Positions 1 to 9,262 of a stretch of DNA of 64,000 bases are shown here, piece by piece. The translations under genes were made by a program, and so were the position numbers. The notes beneath the pieces were generated by a model that searched no databases, had not been told where the DNA came from, and worked only from the letters and a program-made list of their open reading frames with translations. Source of the DNA: UBA964 sp031382085. GTDB taxonomy: Bacteria > Pseudomonadota > Gammaproteobacteria > Steroidobacterales > Steroidobacteraceae. Location: contig JANMYM010000036.1 of assembly GCA_031382085.1 (NCBI GenBank), forward strand, positions 1-64,000, given 5' to 3'. Positions within the stretch are counted from its first letter, which is position 1. Every line of letters begins with the position of its first letter.

Positions 1-524
1 GCGTAATTATACGTCCCCAGGGCAGCACTGCTGGCATTGGTCAGGTTGTTGACGTAGATCGTCTCGCCCGCGTTGGCGCCGACCTGGAACACCGAGCTCG
101 TGAACGAGCCGTCCAGCAACTTGACACCGTTGAACGCGGCCGATCCGGCAACGCGGTCGATTTCTGATTTCAGCTGCTGAACTTCATTATCGAGCGCGGC
201 ACGGTCCGTAGCGCTGTTGGTGCCGTTGCGGGCCTGCACCGACAATTCGCGAATGCGCTGCAGGTTGTTAGCAACTTCCGCCAATGAGCCTTCCGCGGTC
301 TGCGACAACGAAATACCATCGCTGGCATTGCGCTGGGCGACACTGGAGCCGCGGATCTGCGTGTTGAAGCGTTCGGCAATGGCGAGGCCGGCGGCGTCGT
401 CCTTGGCGCTGTTGATGCGCAGGCCGGACGACAGTCGCTGCAACGCGGTGGCAAGCTGCAGGCCGCTGCCGGTCAGGTTGCGCTGCGCGTTCATCGAAGC
501 AACGTTGGTATTGATTGCAAGCAT
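1..524 (-). CDS. fliC: Flagellin, N-terminal part (truncated by window edge)
   Basis: This reads on the minus strand from an ATG whose first base is 524 and runs off the left edge after about 174 codons, so the C-terminal half is absent. The start MLAINTNVASMNAQRNL and the following helices (LQRLSSGLRINSAKDDAAGLAIAERF, seen around residues 27-54) are the conserved D0/D1 coiled coil of bacterial flagellin, the filament subunit exported by the flagellar type III apparatus. The internal signature SDGISLSQTAEGSL and the polar central segment also fit. A strong ribosome site (AGGAGAG, 531-537 on the complement) sits just upstream. A sigma-28 type promoter lies about 95 bases upstream, and a GC-rich hairpin (552-563) is in the leader. 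The family call is firm, but the full length and C-terminus cannot be judged. Confidence 0.95.
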   Translation of the reverse strand, partial: MLAINTNVASMNAQRNLTGSGLQLATALQRLSSGLRINSAKDDAAGLAIAERFNTQIRGSSVAQRNASDGISLSQTAEGSLAEVANNLQRIRELSVQARNGTNSATDRAALDNEVQQLKSEIDRVAGSAAFNGVKLLDGSFTSSVFQVGANAGETIYVNNLTNASSAALGTYNY

Positions 525-617
525 GAAGTTCTCTCCTCAGGACTGTCAGGACCCCGGCTGGGGCCCGGGCGTAAAATTAGGGAGCTGGGTTGAAGGCAAC
601 CTCGCTCTCCGTCAGCT

Positions 618-645
618 TTATCGACCGGGGTCTGGTGGCACTTGA
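618..645 (-). promoter_or_regulatory. Probable sigma-28 (FliA) promoter of flagellin
   Basis: On the minus strand a -10 element GTCGATAA (618-625) matches the FliA consensus GCCGATAA at seven of eight positions. A weaker -35 TCAAGTGC lies at 638-645. The spacer is 12 bases, one longer than the usual 11. It is in the flgL-fliC gap and points at the flagellin gene, as expected for a late filament gene. The long spacer and weak -35 keep this moderate. Confidence 0.5.
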
Positions 646-696
646 GGCCGGCTAACGGGCGCCGCGGAAATTGCGACGCAGGTCACAATCTGCCTG

Positions 697-1893
697 TTAG
701 AGATAATTGAACAGCGACAGCTGCGCCAGCCGGCTGTAGGAGGACTGCGCCGCCTGCAAGGACAGCAACTGCCGATTCATCCGGGTCACGGCTTCGGCGT
801 AATCGACGTCCTGCAACTCGGAAAGGAGACGTTGATTCTCGAGACCGAAGGCATCGCGGGCTTCATCGGCCACATCAATGGCCGACAGCCGCGAGCCGAC
901 TTGCGCACGCACGCTGCTCAGGTGATCGATGCCCTGGCTCAGTTGCTGCAGAACCGCGGTCAGATCACTGTTGAGTTTTGCCTGATCGGCCACATTGGCA
1001 GTGGGCGTTGACGTCAGACTGACAAGTTTATCGAGAGTCGCGAAAATACTCTCGCTGGCCGCGGCACGGACCGTGAACCGATCGCCAGTTGCAGGCGCAC
1101 CGCTCAGCGAAAAACTGATGCCACGAAACGCGATTGCAGCTCCGCTCTGGTAGGCGCCACTGGTGACCAGGGTGTTGGTGGAATCGCGCACCTCGTAACT
1201 GCCGGGTGCGGTGAAACTCACTGAATAGCTGCCGCGATCCCAAATGGAACGGTCGATAACCGTCCCGACGCCTAACACACCGGTACCGGTGTTAGTTGCC
1301 TGATAGGTCGCGACAAAGGCTCCATTGCCTTCAGGAACCTTGACGAAGACTTGATCCCCGGAATGTCCGTCCGCGACTTTCTGGCCCGGCGCAATAACCT
1401 GCTGGCGTTCTCCGGAATCAGCCAGATACTGGACCACACCATTCGCGGGCCGTGCAAAGGGTTGCGTGCCCGATGCGTAGCCGGAAAAAAGATAGTCGCC
1501 ATTGACGTCCTGGCGATTTGCCATGGACATGAATTCATCCAGTCTGGAGCGAATTTCCGCAGACAGCAGACTGCGGGTTGCGCTGTCCACAATGCCCGAG
1601 TTGGCACGCAGTGCCAGCTCGCGAACGCGCTGCAACACGTTGGTTGCGTCGGCCAGCGTCGTTTCTTCGAGATTGATGCGATTCTTTGCGTTGATGGCGT
1701 TGCTTTTGTGCTGCTCAGCCGCCGCCAGCGCGCGCTGCAGTTCCAGCACATGCACAGCTGCTGCGGGATCATCCGCCGCCGTCTGGATCCGTCGCCCGGT
1801 CGAGATCTGGTTCTGGGTACGTGACAGCGATGCCTGCTGGGCCAGCATGGCGTCCAGCGCGGCCTGATGCATCGTGAAAGTTGAGACGCGCAT
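697..1893 (-). CDS. flgL: Flagellar hook-associated protein 3 (hook-filament junction)
   Basis: The 398-residue protein starts MRVSTFTMHQAALDAM and carries the flagellin-like N-terminal coiled coil (QISTGRRIQTAADDPAAA, near residues 29-46). Its C-terminus (LSLQAAQSSYSRLAQLSLFNYL region) is typical of FlgL. FlgL forms the second junction layer between hook and filament and is exported with the FlgN chaperone, which is encoded at the other end of this locus. It is the last gene of the hook-basal-body operon, eight bases after flgK. Its stop codon lies inside one of the window's recurrent CTAAC motifs. The length is within the family range for FlgL proteins with a variable middle domain. Confidence 0.95.
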   Translation of the reverse strand: MRVSTFTMHQAALDAMLAQQASLSRTQNQISTGRRIQTAADDPAAAVHVLELQRALAAAEQHKSNAINAKNRINLEETTLADATNVLQRVRELALRANSGIVDSATRSLLSAEIRSRLDEFMSMANRQDVNGDYLFSGYASGTQPFARPANGVVQYLADSGERQQVIAPGQKVADGHSGDQVFVKVPEGNGAFVATYQATNTGTGVLGVGTVIDRSIWDRGSYSVSFTAPGSYEVRDSTNTLVTSGAYQSGAAIAFRGISFSLSGAPATGDRFTVRAAASESIFATLDKLVSLTSTPTANVADQAKLNSDLTAVLQQLSQGIDHLSSVRAQVGSRLSAIDVADEARDAFGLENQRLLSELQDVDYAEAVTRMNRQLLSLQAAQSSYSRLAQLSLFNYL

Positions 1894-1901
1894 GTCGGCT
1901 C

Positions 1902-3788
1902 CTAACGTGCCGCGGCCAGCAATGCATCGAACATTGCGCTCGCGGTCTTGATGACCTGGGTTAACGCCTGATACGCCTGCTGGTAACGCAGCAGCTGGGC
2001 CGCTTCCTCATCCAGATTGACGCCCGAGATATTGTTCTTGGCCTGAACGTTTTCCGAGTGCAAAGCCTGTTGAATGTCGCGGCTGGTCACGGCCTGGTTG
2101 GTGGCCACGCCAATCTCACCTACCAGGGCGCCGACCGAACTATTCACCGACGCCGAACTCTGTGCCAGTGTCTTGCGGCCGAGCGCTTCGGCCATCAATT
2201 GCCCATTGCGATTGTCGCCAAGGCCATTGATATTGTCTCGGACCGTGAATTGATCGCCGGTAGCCGGCGCGCCGCTGATTTGCAGCTGCCAGCCATTCAG
2301 CGAAATCGTCGCACCAGGTGTATAGGCGAAGCTGCCGGCGCCGTTCACGCTGTAGGTGTTAGGCGATGTGAACTGGATATTGACGGAGCTGCGCAGTTGC
2401 GGATTGCCTGGATCCGTAACCAGTCCGGACGAAATGGCGCCACTGCCTGTGTTAGCAGCCGCTGCCCCGGTACGAACCGGGCTGGCGATTGCGAGGTTGG
2501 CGGGATCCTGGATCAAAACACCGAGGCCAACAGCGGCCTCGCGCGTCGGCCTGATCGCAAACCGGTCGCCGGCCACCATGGTGCCGCTGGTCGAGAGGCT
2601 GAGTCCCTGTGCCCGGAACGGATCGCCTACCGTGCCGGTTCCCGTCATCGGAACGGCCGTATTGTTAGACAGATCGCGCAACTGATAGGCGCTGCCCGTA
2701 AACTCGAATATGTAGTCTGCACCGGTGAGCGCATTGGTATCAGTGCGCGTCACGGTCATGGCGGCATTGCCGTTATTGCTGCTTGCGGTCTGCGCGATTG
2801 CGCCGCCGACCGAAAACCAGTCTGTGCCCAGCGCGCCGCGCAAATCCATGCCGGCGCGATGCTGAGTATTCACCGCATCGGCCAGACCCACTGCGATGCG
2901 GCCAAGTTTGGCGCGCGCTGGGTCCAGCAACTGGCTGCGGAATTCGAGCAGCCCGCCGATGGTGCCGCCCGACAGGGAATTGGTAATATCCACAGTGTTC
3001 TGGGCGTTGCGCAAAGCAACGACCGGCCGGCCATTGTCAAAAGTATCAGTCGCGGTGACAAGCTGGTTGGCCGTGCCACCGAGCACCAGCGCCTGGCCCT
3101 TGCCGACGAAAACATTGATAGCACCGCCATCCTGCGGGACCACCTGCACACTGAGCTTGCCAGACAGCTCCTCGAGCAGCTTGTCACGCTGGTCCAGCAG
3201 GTCGTTAGGTGACTGGCCGGTTCCCGCGGTACCTCGAACAATTTCATCGTTAAGGCGTGCGATCCCGCTGGCCAATGCACCGACTTCGCTGATTTCAGCG
3301 CTCAGCCGGCTGTTATTGTCGTTCTCGAAACCTCGCAGCTGGGAGTCATAGTATTTCAACCGGTCAGTCAGTGACCGGCTCTCGCCTAACAAGACCTGCC
3401 GGGCTGCCAGAGAACTTGGGTTGGACGCTGCGCCCTCGATCGCGTTGCTGAACCTTTGCATGCTGGCGGCCAGCCCGTTCGCGCCATCCGCAAACAGATT
3501 GTTGATTCGTTCAGCCTGGGATGCAAATGCCTGCAGTCGCTCGAGGCCGCTCGCAGAGCCTCGCGCCTGCGTGGTCAGAAATTCATCGACGCTGCGGCGT
3601 ACCGTCAGCACCTTGACGCCGTTGCCGACGAAGCCGCTGCCAAGTTGCGTCGCCTCGCGGGTTCCAAACTCGACCCGCTGACGGCTGTAGCCATCCGTGT
3701 TGGCGTTGGCTATGTTATGTCCGGTCGTATCGAGAGCGCGCCTGAAAGCCAGCAATCCCGATAAACCGGTGGACATCATGTCGCCCAT
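1902..3788 (-). CDS. flgK: Flagellar hook-associated protein 1
   Basis: The 628-residue protein begins MGDMMSTGLSGLLAFRRALD and then has the rod/hook N-terminal signature NIANANTDGYSRQRVEF (near residues 26-42). It ends with the matching C-terminal signature NISGVNLDEEAAQLLRYQQAYQA, which pairs with the N-terminal helix in the D0 domain. FlgK is the first hook-filament junction protein and is an FlgN client. The start at 3788 is preceded by AAAGGT. A shorter start at the fourth or fifth codon (MMSTGL) is possible. It lies 27 bases after flgJ and 8 bases before flgL in the same operon. Confidence 0.95.
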   Translation of the reverse strand: MGDMMSTGLSGLLAFRRALDTTGHNIANANTDGYSRQRVEFGTREATQLGSGFVGNGVKVLTVRRSVDEFLTTQARGSASGLERLQAFASQAERINNLFADGANGLAASMQRFSNAIEGAASNPSSLAARQVLLGESRSLTDRLKYYDSQLRGFENDNNSRLSAEISEVGALASGIARLNDEIVRGTAGTGQSPNDLLDQRDKLLEELSGKLSVQVVPQDGGAINVFVGKGQALVLGGTANQLVTATDTFDNGRPVVALRNAQNTVDITNSLSGGTIGGLLEFRSQLLDPARAKLGRIAVGLADAVNTQHRAGMDLRGALGTDWFSVGGAIAQTASSNNGNAAMTVTRTDTNALTGADYIFEFTGSAYQLRDLSNNTAVPMTGTGTVGDPFRAQGLSLSTSGTMVAGDRFAIRPTREAAVGLGVLIQDPANLAIASPVRTGAAAANTGSGAISSGLVTDPGNPQLRSSVNIQFTSPNTYSVNGAGSFAYTPGATISLNGWQLQISGAPATGDQFTVRDNINGLGDNRNGQLMAEALGRKTLAQSSASVNSSVGALVGEIGVATNQAVTSRDIQQALHSENVQAKNNISGVNLDEEAAQLLRYQQAYQALTQVIKTASAMFDALLAAAR

Positions 3789-3815
3789 TTGTCATATACC
3801 TTTCGAAAACTGCAA

Positions 3816-4643
3816 CTAGAGTGAACCAGTCGAGGGTGTTATCGGCGTTTCCTGGCCGCCCTTGATGGTTGTCGGAAATACGCCATCGACTGCCTGGACG
3901 ACCGCCCGCAACTTGGCCGCGTAGTCAGGGTCGGTGGCATAGCCCGCGTCCTGTATCGCCCGCGTGAAAGCAGCGGTATCAGAACCCGTGCCGCGCACAG
4001 CTGCGTATCGTGGGTCATTACCTAACAAGCGGATATAATCAGTAACGCTCGCGTCAACATCTCTATAGGCGCGAAACGGCGCTGCGACCGCTACCGCCGC
4101 ACCATTGACAAATTCTTGAGTCTGGTTTTCCAGCGCCGCACCGCGCCAGCCAGAGCCAGCCTTGATCCCGAAATAGTTGTTGCCGGCTGCCGCCTGGCCC
4201 CAGCCGGATTCGAGCGCAGCCTGCGCAACGACGTGACGCGGGTCAACGCCCAGCCGCTTGCCGGCCTCGACTGCGAGCGGCCACATTTTCTGCACAAAGT
4301 CACTCTGCGCCGGCGCAGCGGTGGCCTTTGCTTCCGGCTCGACACGGCCTGGAACATACTTCGAGAGCTGCTTGACCAGCAGGTCCGCGAGACCCATGCC
4401 ACCCTTGTCACTCATGTCGACCGCGACCTGGTCGTCAAACATGTCGCGGTACATACCACCTTCATTGCTGTCGAAATACGGATCGCCGCTGCTGGCTTCG
4501 CGCATGCTCTTGAGCATCATGCGCAGGAACAGGCTTTCAAACTGATGCGCAACCTCGCGCAAACCCGCGGCATCGCCCTTGCGGGCGTCCTGGCGCACGC
4601 TGGCCAGCGCCGTCGGATCGCTCCATGCCACCGGCGCGGTCAT
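3816..4643 (-). CDS. flgJ: Flagellar rod assembly protein / peptidoglycan hydrolase
   Basis: The 275-residue protein has the two-domain FlgJ layout. The N-terminal rod-binding domain (residues ~25-95) contains FESLFLRMMLKSMREAS. The C-terminal glucosaminidase domain (residues ~115-255) contains ALESGWGQ with Glu145 as the likely catalytic acid, followed by NNYFGIKAG. It caps the growing rod and locally opens peptidoglycan in the periplasm. Many alphaproteobacteria lack the enzymatic domain, so the dual-domain form fits beta/gammaproteobacteria. The ATG overlaps the stop of flgI by four bases, indicating translational coupling. Confidence 0.95.
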   Translation of the reverse strand: MTAPVAWSDPTALASVRQDARKGDAAGLREVAHQFESLFLRMMLKSMREASSGDPYFDSNEGGMYRDMFDDQVAVDMSDKGGMGLADLLVKQLSKYVPGRVEPEAKATAAPAQSDFVQKMWPLAVEAGKRLGVDPRHVVAQAALESGWGQAAAGNNYFGIKAGSGWRGAALENQTQEFVNGAAVAVAAPFRAYRDVDASVTDYIRLLGNDPRYAAVRGTGSDTAAFTRAIQDAGYATDPDYAAKLRAVVQAVDGVFPTTIKGGQETPITPSTGSL

Positions 4644-5752
4644 ATGACGATCAACTCCGCGCGCAACGCACCGGCTTCGCGCAGCGCTTCGAGTATGGCG
4701 ACCAGGTCGCCCGGCGCAGCGCCCACTTTGTTGACCGCACGGACAATATCGTTGAGGTCAACGCCGGGCTTGAACAGAAACATGCGCGCCTCGGGCTGTC
4801 CAACCGTTAGCTCACTGCGTTGTACAACGGCGGTATCGCCGCCGGCCAGCGCGTTGGGCTGGCTTACATCCTGGCGCTCGGTAATGGTCACGGCAAGCGA
4901 CCCATGACTGACCGCCGCCGGCAGCACGCGAACGCGGCTGCTGATGACCACGGTGCCGGTTCGTGAGTTGATAATGACTCGCGCCGGAGCGTCGCCCGGT
5001 TCAACGTTCATTTCTTCGAGCGATGCGACATAGGCAATCCGCTGGTTCACATCCGCTGGTGCGGCAACTCGCACCGATACCGCATCGTCTGCGGCTGCCG
5101 TGCCGGCGCCGTACCTGGTATTGATGGCCTCAGCCAGTCGACTTGCGGTCGTGAAATCCGGTGTGTGCAGGTTCAGCGTTACATGATCCAGGGTCGCGAA
5201 ATCGCTCGGCACCGCCCGTTCGACGGTTGCGCCGCCAGGGATTCGGCCGCCACTCGGCACATTGAGCGCGATTCGCGATCCGTCCTTGCCGGCCACGCCG
5301 AAGCCACTGACGACCATGCTTCCTTGCGCGATCGCATAGACCTCGCCGTTCGCGCCGCGCAGCGGCGTCATCAACAGGCTACCGCCGCGCAGACTGCCGG
5401 CATTGCCGATCGACGAGACCGTCACATCAATACGCTGACCCGGCTTGATGAACGGTGGCAACTCGGCGTGCACGCTGACGGCAGCGACATTTTTCAGCTG
5501 TGGATTGACGTTAGGTGGAATCGTGACGCCAAAGCGCGCCAGCATGTTCTTGAGACTCTGGACGGTAAAAGGCGCCTGGCTGGTCTGGTCCCCCGTGCCA
5601 TCAAGACCTACCACCAGTCCGTAGCCGACCAGCTGGTTGCTGCGAACACCCTGCACCGCCGCCAGGTCGCGGACAGTTTCGGCAGTCGCGCGGTCCATCG
5701 TGGCCAGGCCGAGCGCTAGCAGGGCAAGCGTTAGCAGCTTCGACGACGGCAT
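4640..5752 (-). CDS. flgI: Flagellar P-ring protein
   Basis: The 370-residue protein has a signal peptide (residues 1-24, cleavage after ATA) followed by VRDLAAVQGVRSNQLVGYGLVVGLDGTGD, the hallmark start of mature FlgI. The C-terminus DLVAILEALREAGALRAELIVI is also characteristic. FlgI polymerises into the P-ring around the rod in the peptidoglycan layer and depends on the FlgA chaperone encoded divergently at 11032. The start overlaps flgH's last base, and its stop overlaps flgJ's start. The length is that of the family. Confidence 0.96.
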   Translation of the reverse strand: MPSSKLLTLALLALGLATMDRATAETVRDLAAVQGVRSNQLVGYGLVVGLDGTGDQTSQAPFTVQSLKNMLARFGVTIPPNVNPQLKNVAAVSVHAELPPFIKPGQRIDVTVSSIGNAGSLRGGSLLMTPLRGANGEVYAIAQGSMVVSGFGVAGKDGSRIALNVPSGGRIPGGATVERAVPSDFATLDHVTLNLHTPDFTTASRLAEAINTRYGAGTAAADDAVSVRVAAPADVNQRIAYVASLEEMNVEPGDAPARVIINSRTGTVVISSRVRVLPAAVSHGSLAVTITERQDVSQPNALAGGDTAVVQRSELTVGQPEARMFLFKPGVDLNDIVRAVNKVGAAPGDLVAILEALREAGALRAELIVI

Positions 5753-6441
5753 CAGAATGGCGTCCGTGGAGAATTGAAGAATCGCGCCAGCAAGCCAGGA
5801 GCGGACGCATTGGCAACGGCACCTTTGCCGCTATACGTGATCAAGGCGTTGGCAACCTTGGTCGACAGGATCGTGTTGTCGGGCAAAATGTCGATGCTCC
5901 TGACAATTCCCTGCAGCTGCAGGAACTCACGGCCCTGATTGATCGTGATCAGCTTTTCACCGCGAATCAGCAGGTTGCCGTTAGGTAGCCGGCGCACGAC
6001 GCTGACCGTAACCTGACCGTCCAGGCTGTTGCTCTGGCGGCTTGCGCCTTCACCGTTAAAGGATGTTTCATTCCCCATCCCGGCTGACAAAATCGCGGTG
6101 CCGTTGACGGTGACCGGACGGCCGGCAATGGTCGGACCCGGTAAATCAGCTTTCGACGCCTTTTTGGTCGTCGTACTGGAACTCTTCGAAGCGTCTGTTG
6201 ATTCGAACAGCACAATGGTCAAAATGTCACCGACGTTGCGCGCAACCGCGTTTTCAAACAGCGGTATGTCGTGGCCGTCGTGCCAGATTGCGCCGTCCAT
6301 CGCGGGCTGCAACTCTGCTGCCAGGGGCAGCACCGGGCCATAGCGAGTATCTTCGCCACGCGCCAGTATTCCGCACGCGGTCAACAACAGCACGGATGCG
6401 ATTGAGCCACCCGCTAACAGAAGTCTTTCGGAATTAAACAT
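5752..6441 (-). CDS. flgH: Flagellar L-ring lipoprotein
   Basis: The 229-residue protein has a lipoprotein signal with lipobox LTAC, giving an acylated Cys23. The body carries ARNVGDILTIVLFESTDASKSSSTTTKK and FNGEGASRQSNSLDG-like stretches typical of FlgH. It forms the outer-membrane L-ring bushing around the flagellar rod. It is located between flgG (2 bases upstream) and flgI (1-base overlap) in the canonical order. Confidence 0.95.
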   Translation of the reverse strand: MFNSERLLLAGGSIASVLLLTACGILARGEDTRYGPVLPLAAELQPAMDGAIWHDGHDIPLFENAVARNVGDILTIVLFESTDASKSSSTTTKKASKADLPGPTIAGRPVTVNGTAILSAGMGNETSFNGEGASRQSNSLDGQVTVSVVRRLPNGNLLIRGEKLITINQGREFLQLQGIVRSIDILPDNTILSTKVANALITYSGKGAVANASAPGLLARFFNSPRTPF

Positions 6442-6443
6442 TG

Positions 6444-7229
6444 TCAGATCCGGCTGGTCAGATACTCAAGCATCTGATCGGTGGTGGAAATGGCCTTGGA
6501 GTTCATTTCGTAGGCGCGTTGGGTTTCGATCATCGCGACCAATTCTTCGACCACGTTGACATTGGAAGACTCGATCGCGCCCTGCTGCACAAACCCGACA
6601 CCATTAAGGCCCGGCGTTCCGGTCTGCGGTGTGCCGCTCGCTGCCGACTCGGTCAACATGTTCTCGCCGCGCGGCTGCAAACCCGCTGGATTTATGAAAT
6701 CCGCCAACTGTATCGTGCCTACCTGCACGGGAGCCGGCTGCCCCGAGATCGTCGCTGAGACGATGCCATCCCTGGAAATGCTGATGGACTGCGCACCATC
6801 CGGAATACTGATCGCCGGCTGCACCACATAGCCGCTGTTAGTGACCAGCTGGCCCTGTGCGCTCAGTTGGAATCCACCATCGCGAGTGTAGCCGGTGGTT
6901 CCATCAGGCAGCGCAACCTGAAAAAAACCACGGCCGTTGATCGCCAGATCAAGTCCATTGTCGGTGGTGTTGATATTGCCCTGGGTATACATCTGCTCGG
7001 TCGCTACAATGCGTGCACCGGTGCCAAGATTAAGGCCTGTGGGCGCCGTCGTGTCCTGGGAAGTTGGCGCGCCTACCTGCCGCACGTTCTGATACAACAA
7101 GTCTTCGAAGATCGCGCGACCTTTCTTGTAGCCGTTGGTACTGACGTTAGCCAGGTTGTGCGCGGTGACAGTCATGCGCGTTTGCTGCGCATCCAGACCT
7201 GTCTTCGCTGCCCATAGTGCCGGTTCCAT
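6444..7229 (-). CDS. flgG: Flagellar distal rod protein
   Basis: The 261-residue protein matches FlgG length exactly. It has the rod signature NLANVSTNGYKKGRAIFEDL (near residues 26-45) and the C-terminal SNVNVVEELVAMIETQRAYEMNSK. FlgG builds the distal rod that connects the proximal rod to the hook. The start is supported by an AGGAG ribosome site seven bases upstream on the minus strand. It lies in the operon between flgF (14-base gap) and flgH. Confidence 0.96.
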   Translation of the reverse strand: MEPALWAAKTGLDAQQTRMTVTAHNLANVSTNGYKKGRAIFEDLLYQNVRQVGAPTSQDTTAPTGLNLGTGARIVATEQMYTQGNINTTDNGLDLAINGRGFFQVALPDGTTGYTRDGGFQLSAQGQLVTNSGYVVQPAISIPDGAQSISISRDGIVSATISGQPAPVQVGTIQLADFINPAGLQPRGENMLTESAASGTPQTGTPGLNGVGFVQQGAIESSNVNVVEELVAMIETQRAYEMNSKAISTTDQMLEYLTSRI

Positions 7230-7243
7230 GATTGACTCCTGTG

Positions 7244-7984
7244 TTAGCTCATGCGCAGCAGCGTTTCTGAGCTGCGGGCGTTTTCTTCAGCAGTTCGAAT
7301 CGACTTGATCTGCAGTTCAAAGCGGCGCGATAGCTCGATCATGTTCACGAGTGCCGACGCGCCATTGACATTGCTGGACTCGAGCGCACCGCTGGCAAGC
7401 CGCACGCTGGCATCGGCAGGTGCGACACTGCCATCGCGCAGGCGAAATAGTCCGTCTTCACCGCGCTCGAGCTGAGCGGCATCAGGATTCACGAGCTTTA
7501 TGCGTGCGACGGTGCTGACCGAGCTTGCGGCCTGGCCCACGGGCACGACAGATATCGATCCGTCGCCCGCAACCAGCGTGGCGGTACCCTGCGGCATGCT
7601 GATCGGGCCGCCGTCACCGAGGACGGCCCGGCCTGCGCCGTTGCGTAGCTGACCATTGACATCGACCTTGAGATCGCCGGCGCGGGTGTAGGCCTCGTTG
7701 CCGTCAGCATCCTGGACCGCGATCCAGCCCTGTCCGTTGACGGCGACGTCCAGGTCGCGACCCGTTGACGACAGGGCTCCGGAGGTGCGATCCCAGCCAA
7801 GTGTGGTGGCCGACGCATAGACGCGCGACTCGAATCCCGGTCCAGCGACCGAACGACTCATGAAGGCCGTCAAATCCGCGCGAAATCCAGTTGTAGACGC
7901 GTTCGCGAGGTTGTGACTGTTAGCCGTCTGGGCGCGCAAGGTTTCCCTGGCGCCCGACATTGCGACATACAACATTTTATCCAC
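7244..7984 (-). CDS. flgF: Flagellar proximal rod protein FlgF
   Basis: The 246-residue protein begins with a GTG codon (MDKMLYVAMSGARETL when initiated), supported by AGGAG about eight bases upstream. It has NSHNLANASTTGFRADL near residues 22-38 and the C-terminal SSNVNGASALVNMIELSRRFELQIKSI, both typical of FlgF. FlgF is one of the minor rod subunits exported by the flagellar type III system. It lies between flgE and flgG in the standard order. Confidence 0.95.
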   Translation of the reverse strand: MDKMLYVAMSGARETLRAQTANSHNLANASTTGFRADLTAFMSRSVAGPGFESRVYASATTLGWDRTSGALSSTGRDLDVAVNGQGWIAVQDADGNEAYTRAGDLKVDVNGQLRNGAGRAVLGDGGPISMPQGTATLVAGDGSISVVPVGQAASSVSTVARIKLVNPDAAQLERGEDGLFRLRDGSVAPADASVRLASGALESSNVNGASALVNMIELSRRFELQIKSIRTAEENARSSETLLRMS

Positions 7985-8008
7985 GGGTCTGCTCCTGGTC
8001 TGTCAGAG

Positions 8009-9226
8009 CTAACGGATGTTGATGATCGTCTGCGTTACCGCATCGGCGGTTGAAATCATCTGTGCGTTAGCCTGGAAATTGCGCTGCGCCGTAATCATGT
8101 TGACCAGCTGCTCGGTGATGTCGACGTTCGAAGCTTCGAGCGCGCCGGACTGGATAAGTCCCAGGCCCGCATTACCAGCCTGGCCTTTCAAAGCCTGCCC
8201 GGAACCGAATGTCTCCGCCCAGTTGGTGTCGCCAAGCTGCTGCAAGCCGTTAGGATTGGAGAAATTGGCCATCGCAATCTGGCCCAGCGGCTCGGATCGC
8301 CCGTTGGTAAAACGCGCCTGCACAATGCCGGTGCTGCCGGTATCGATGCCGATCAAGCGGCCCGTCGTATAGCCATCCTGGGTAATCGCATTGACCGTGA
8401 ATGCGCCGCCATACTGGGTGGTCTTGCTGAAGTCGTACGTGACATTCATGGCCGCCGCGCCGGTCGTGGGCGTGAATGGCGGAAACGTGATTCGTCCGGT
8501 GGGCGGCGTGATCAAACCGCCAGTGTTGTTATAGACCATGCTCTGCGGCACGCCGACCAGCGAGCCGTCGATCGACAACCGTTGCGACCAGGTATTTGGA
8601 ACTGCGGTCTTGATGAAGTAGACCGACGCGGTATGCGCCGCACCTAACGAATCGTAGACCGTCATGGACGACGAGTGATTGAAGCTGTCCGGATCCGCAG
8701 GGTCGAACACGGCCGACGGCGGCGGTGCCGCATTCGCGGGCAAATTCATCACCATTTCGACCGTGCCCGTTGCCGCAGGCGCGCTTTCGCTGGTTACGAG
8801 GCGCAGGTCAGCCAGCGATCCGGTATTGAAAACGCCTTGCGGCGTGGGCGGAAACACCTGCAGGCGCTGATTATTGCTGTTGACCACAAACCCATCGCGA
8901 TCGACCAGGAATGCGCCGGAACGCGTGTAGGCCTGGGCACCGTTATCGCTGAGAATGAAGAATCCCTGGCCGCTGATGGCCATGTCGAGACTGTTGTCAG
9001 TAAAATCGATATTGCCCTGGTTGAATTGCTGCGCCACGCTGGAAACCCGGACACCGTTACCGGTCGCGGTGCTACTGACACCAGTCGATGAAACGGAAAA
9101 CAATTCGGAAAACTGCGCCCGCGATCCTTTGAATCCAGTGGTGCCGGTATTCGCGATATTGTTAGCAGTCACCGACAGATCGGCCGAAGCCGCGTTGAGA
9201 CCTGAAAGCGCTAGACGAAATGCCAT
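8009..9226 (-). CDS. flgE: Flagellar hook protein
   Basis: The 405-residue protein starts MAFRLALSGLNAASADLSVTANNIANTGTTGFK (first 33 residues), the N-terminal hook signature. It ends ASNVDITEQLVNMITAQRNFQANAQMISTADAV, the C-terminal D0 partner. The intervening part is the hook D1/D2 region. It polymerises into the flexible hook under the FlgD cap. The start is supported by AGGAG about 12 bases upstream. The length is typical for FlgE with a single D2 domain. Confidence 0.96.
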   Translation of the reverse strand: MAFRLALSGLNAASADLSVTANNIANTGTTGFKGSRAQFSELFSVSSTGVSSTATGNGVRVSSVAQQFNQGNIDFTDNSLDMAISGQGFFILSDNGAQAYTRSGAFLVDRDGFVVNSNNQRLQVFPPTPQGVFNTGSLADLRLVTSESAPAATGTVEMVMNLPANAAPPPSAVFDPADPDSFNHSSSMTVYDSLGAAHTASVYFIKTAVPNTWSQRLSIDGSLVGVPQSMVYNNTGGLITPPTGRITFPPFTPTTGAAAMNVTYDFSKTTQYGGAFTVNAITQDGYTTGRLIGIDTGSTGIVQARFTNGRSEPLGQIAMANFSNPNGLQQLGDTNWAETFGSGQALKGQAGNAGLGLIQSGALEASNVDITEQLVNMITAQRNFQANAQMISTADAVTQTIINIR

Positions 9227-9262
9227 GGAAGACTCCTGTTGCCTAAACTGTTAGATATCGAG

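Noticed and set aside
2058..3212. Long plus-strand open frame (384 codons) opposite flgK
   Set aside because: It is antisense to a firm flgK gene, has a His/Arg/Ala-rich composition typical of GC-rich shadow frames, and has no recognisable motif.
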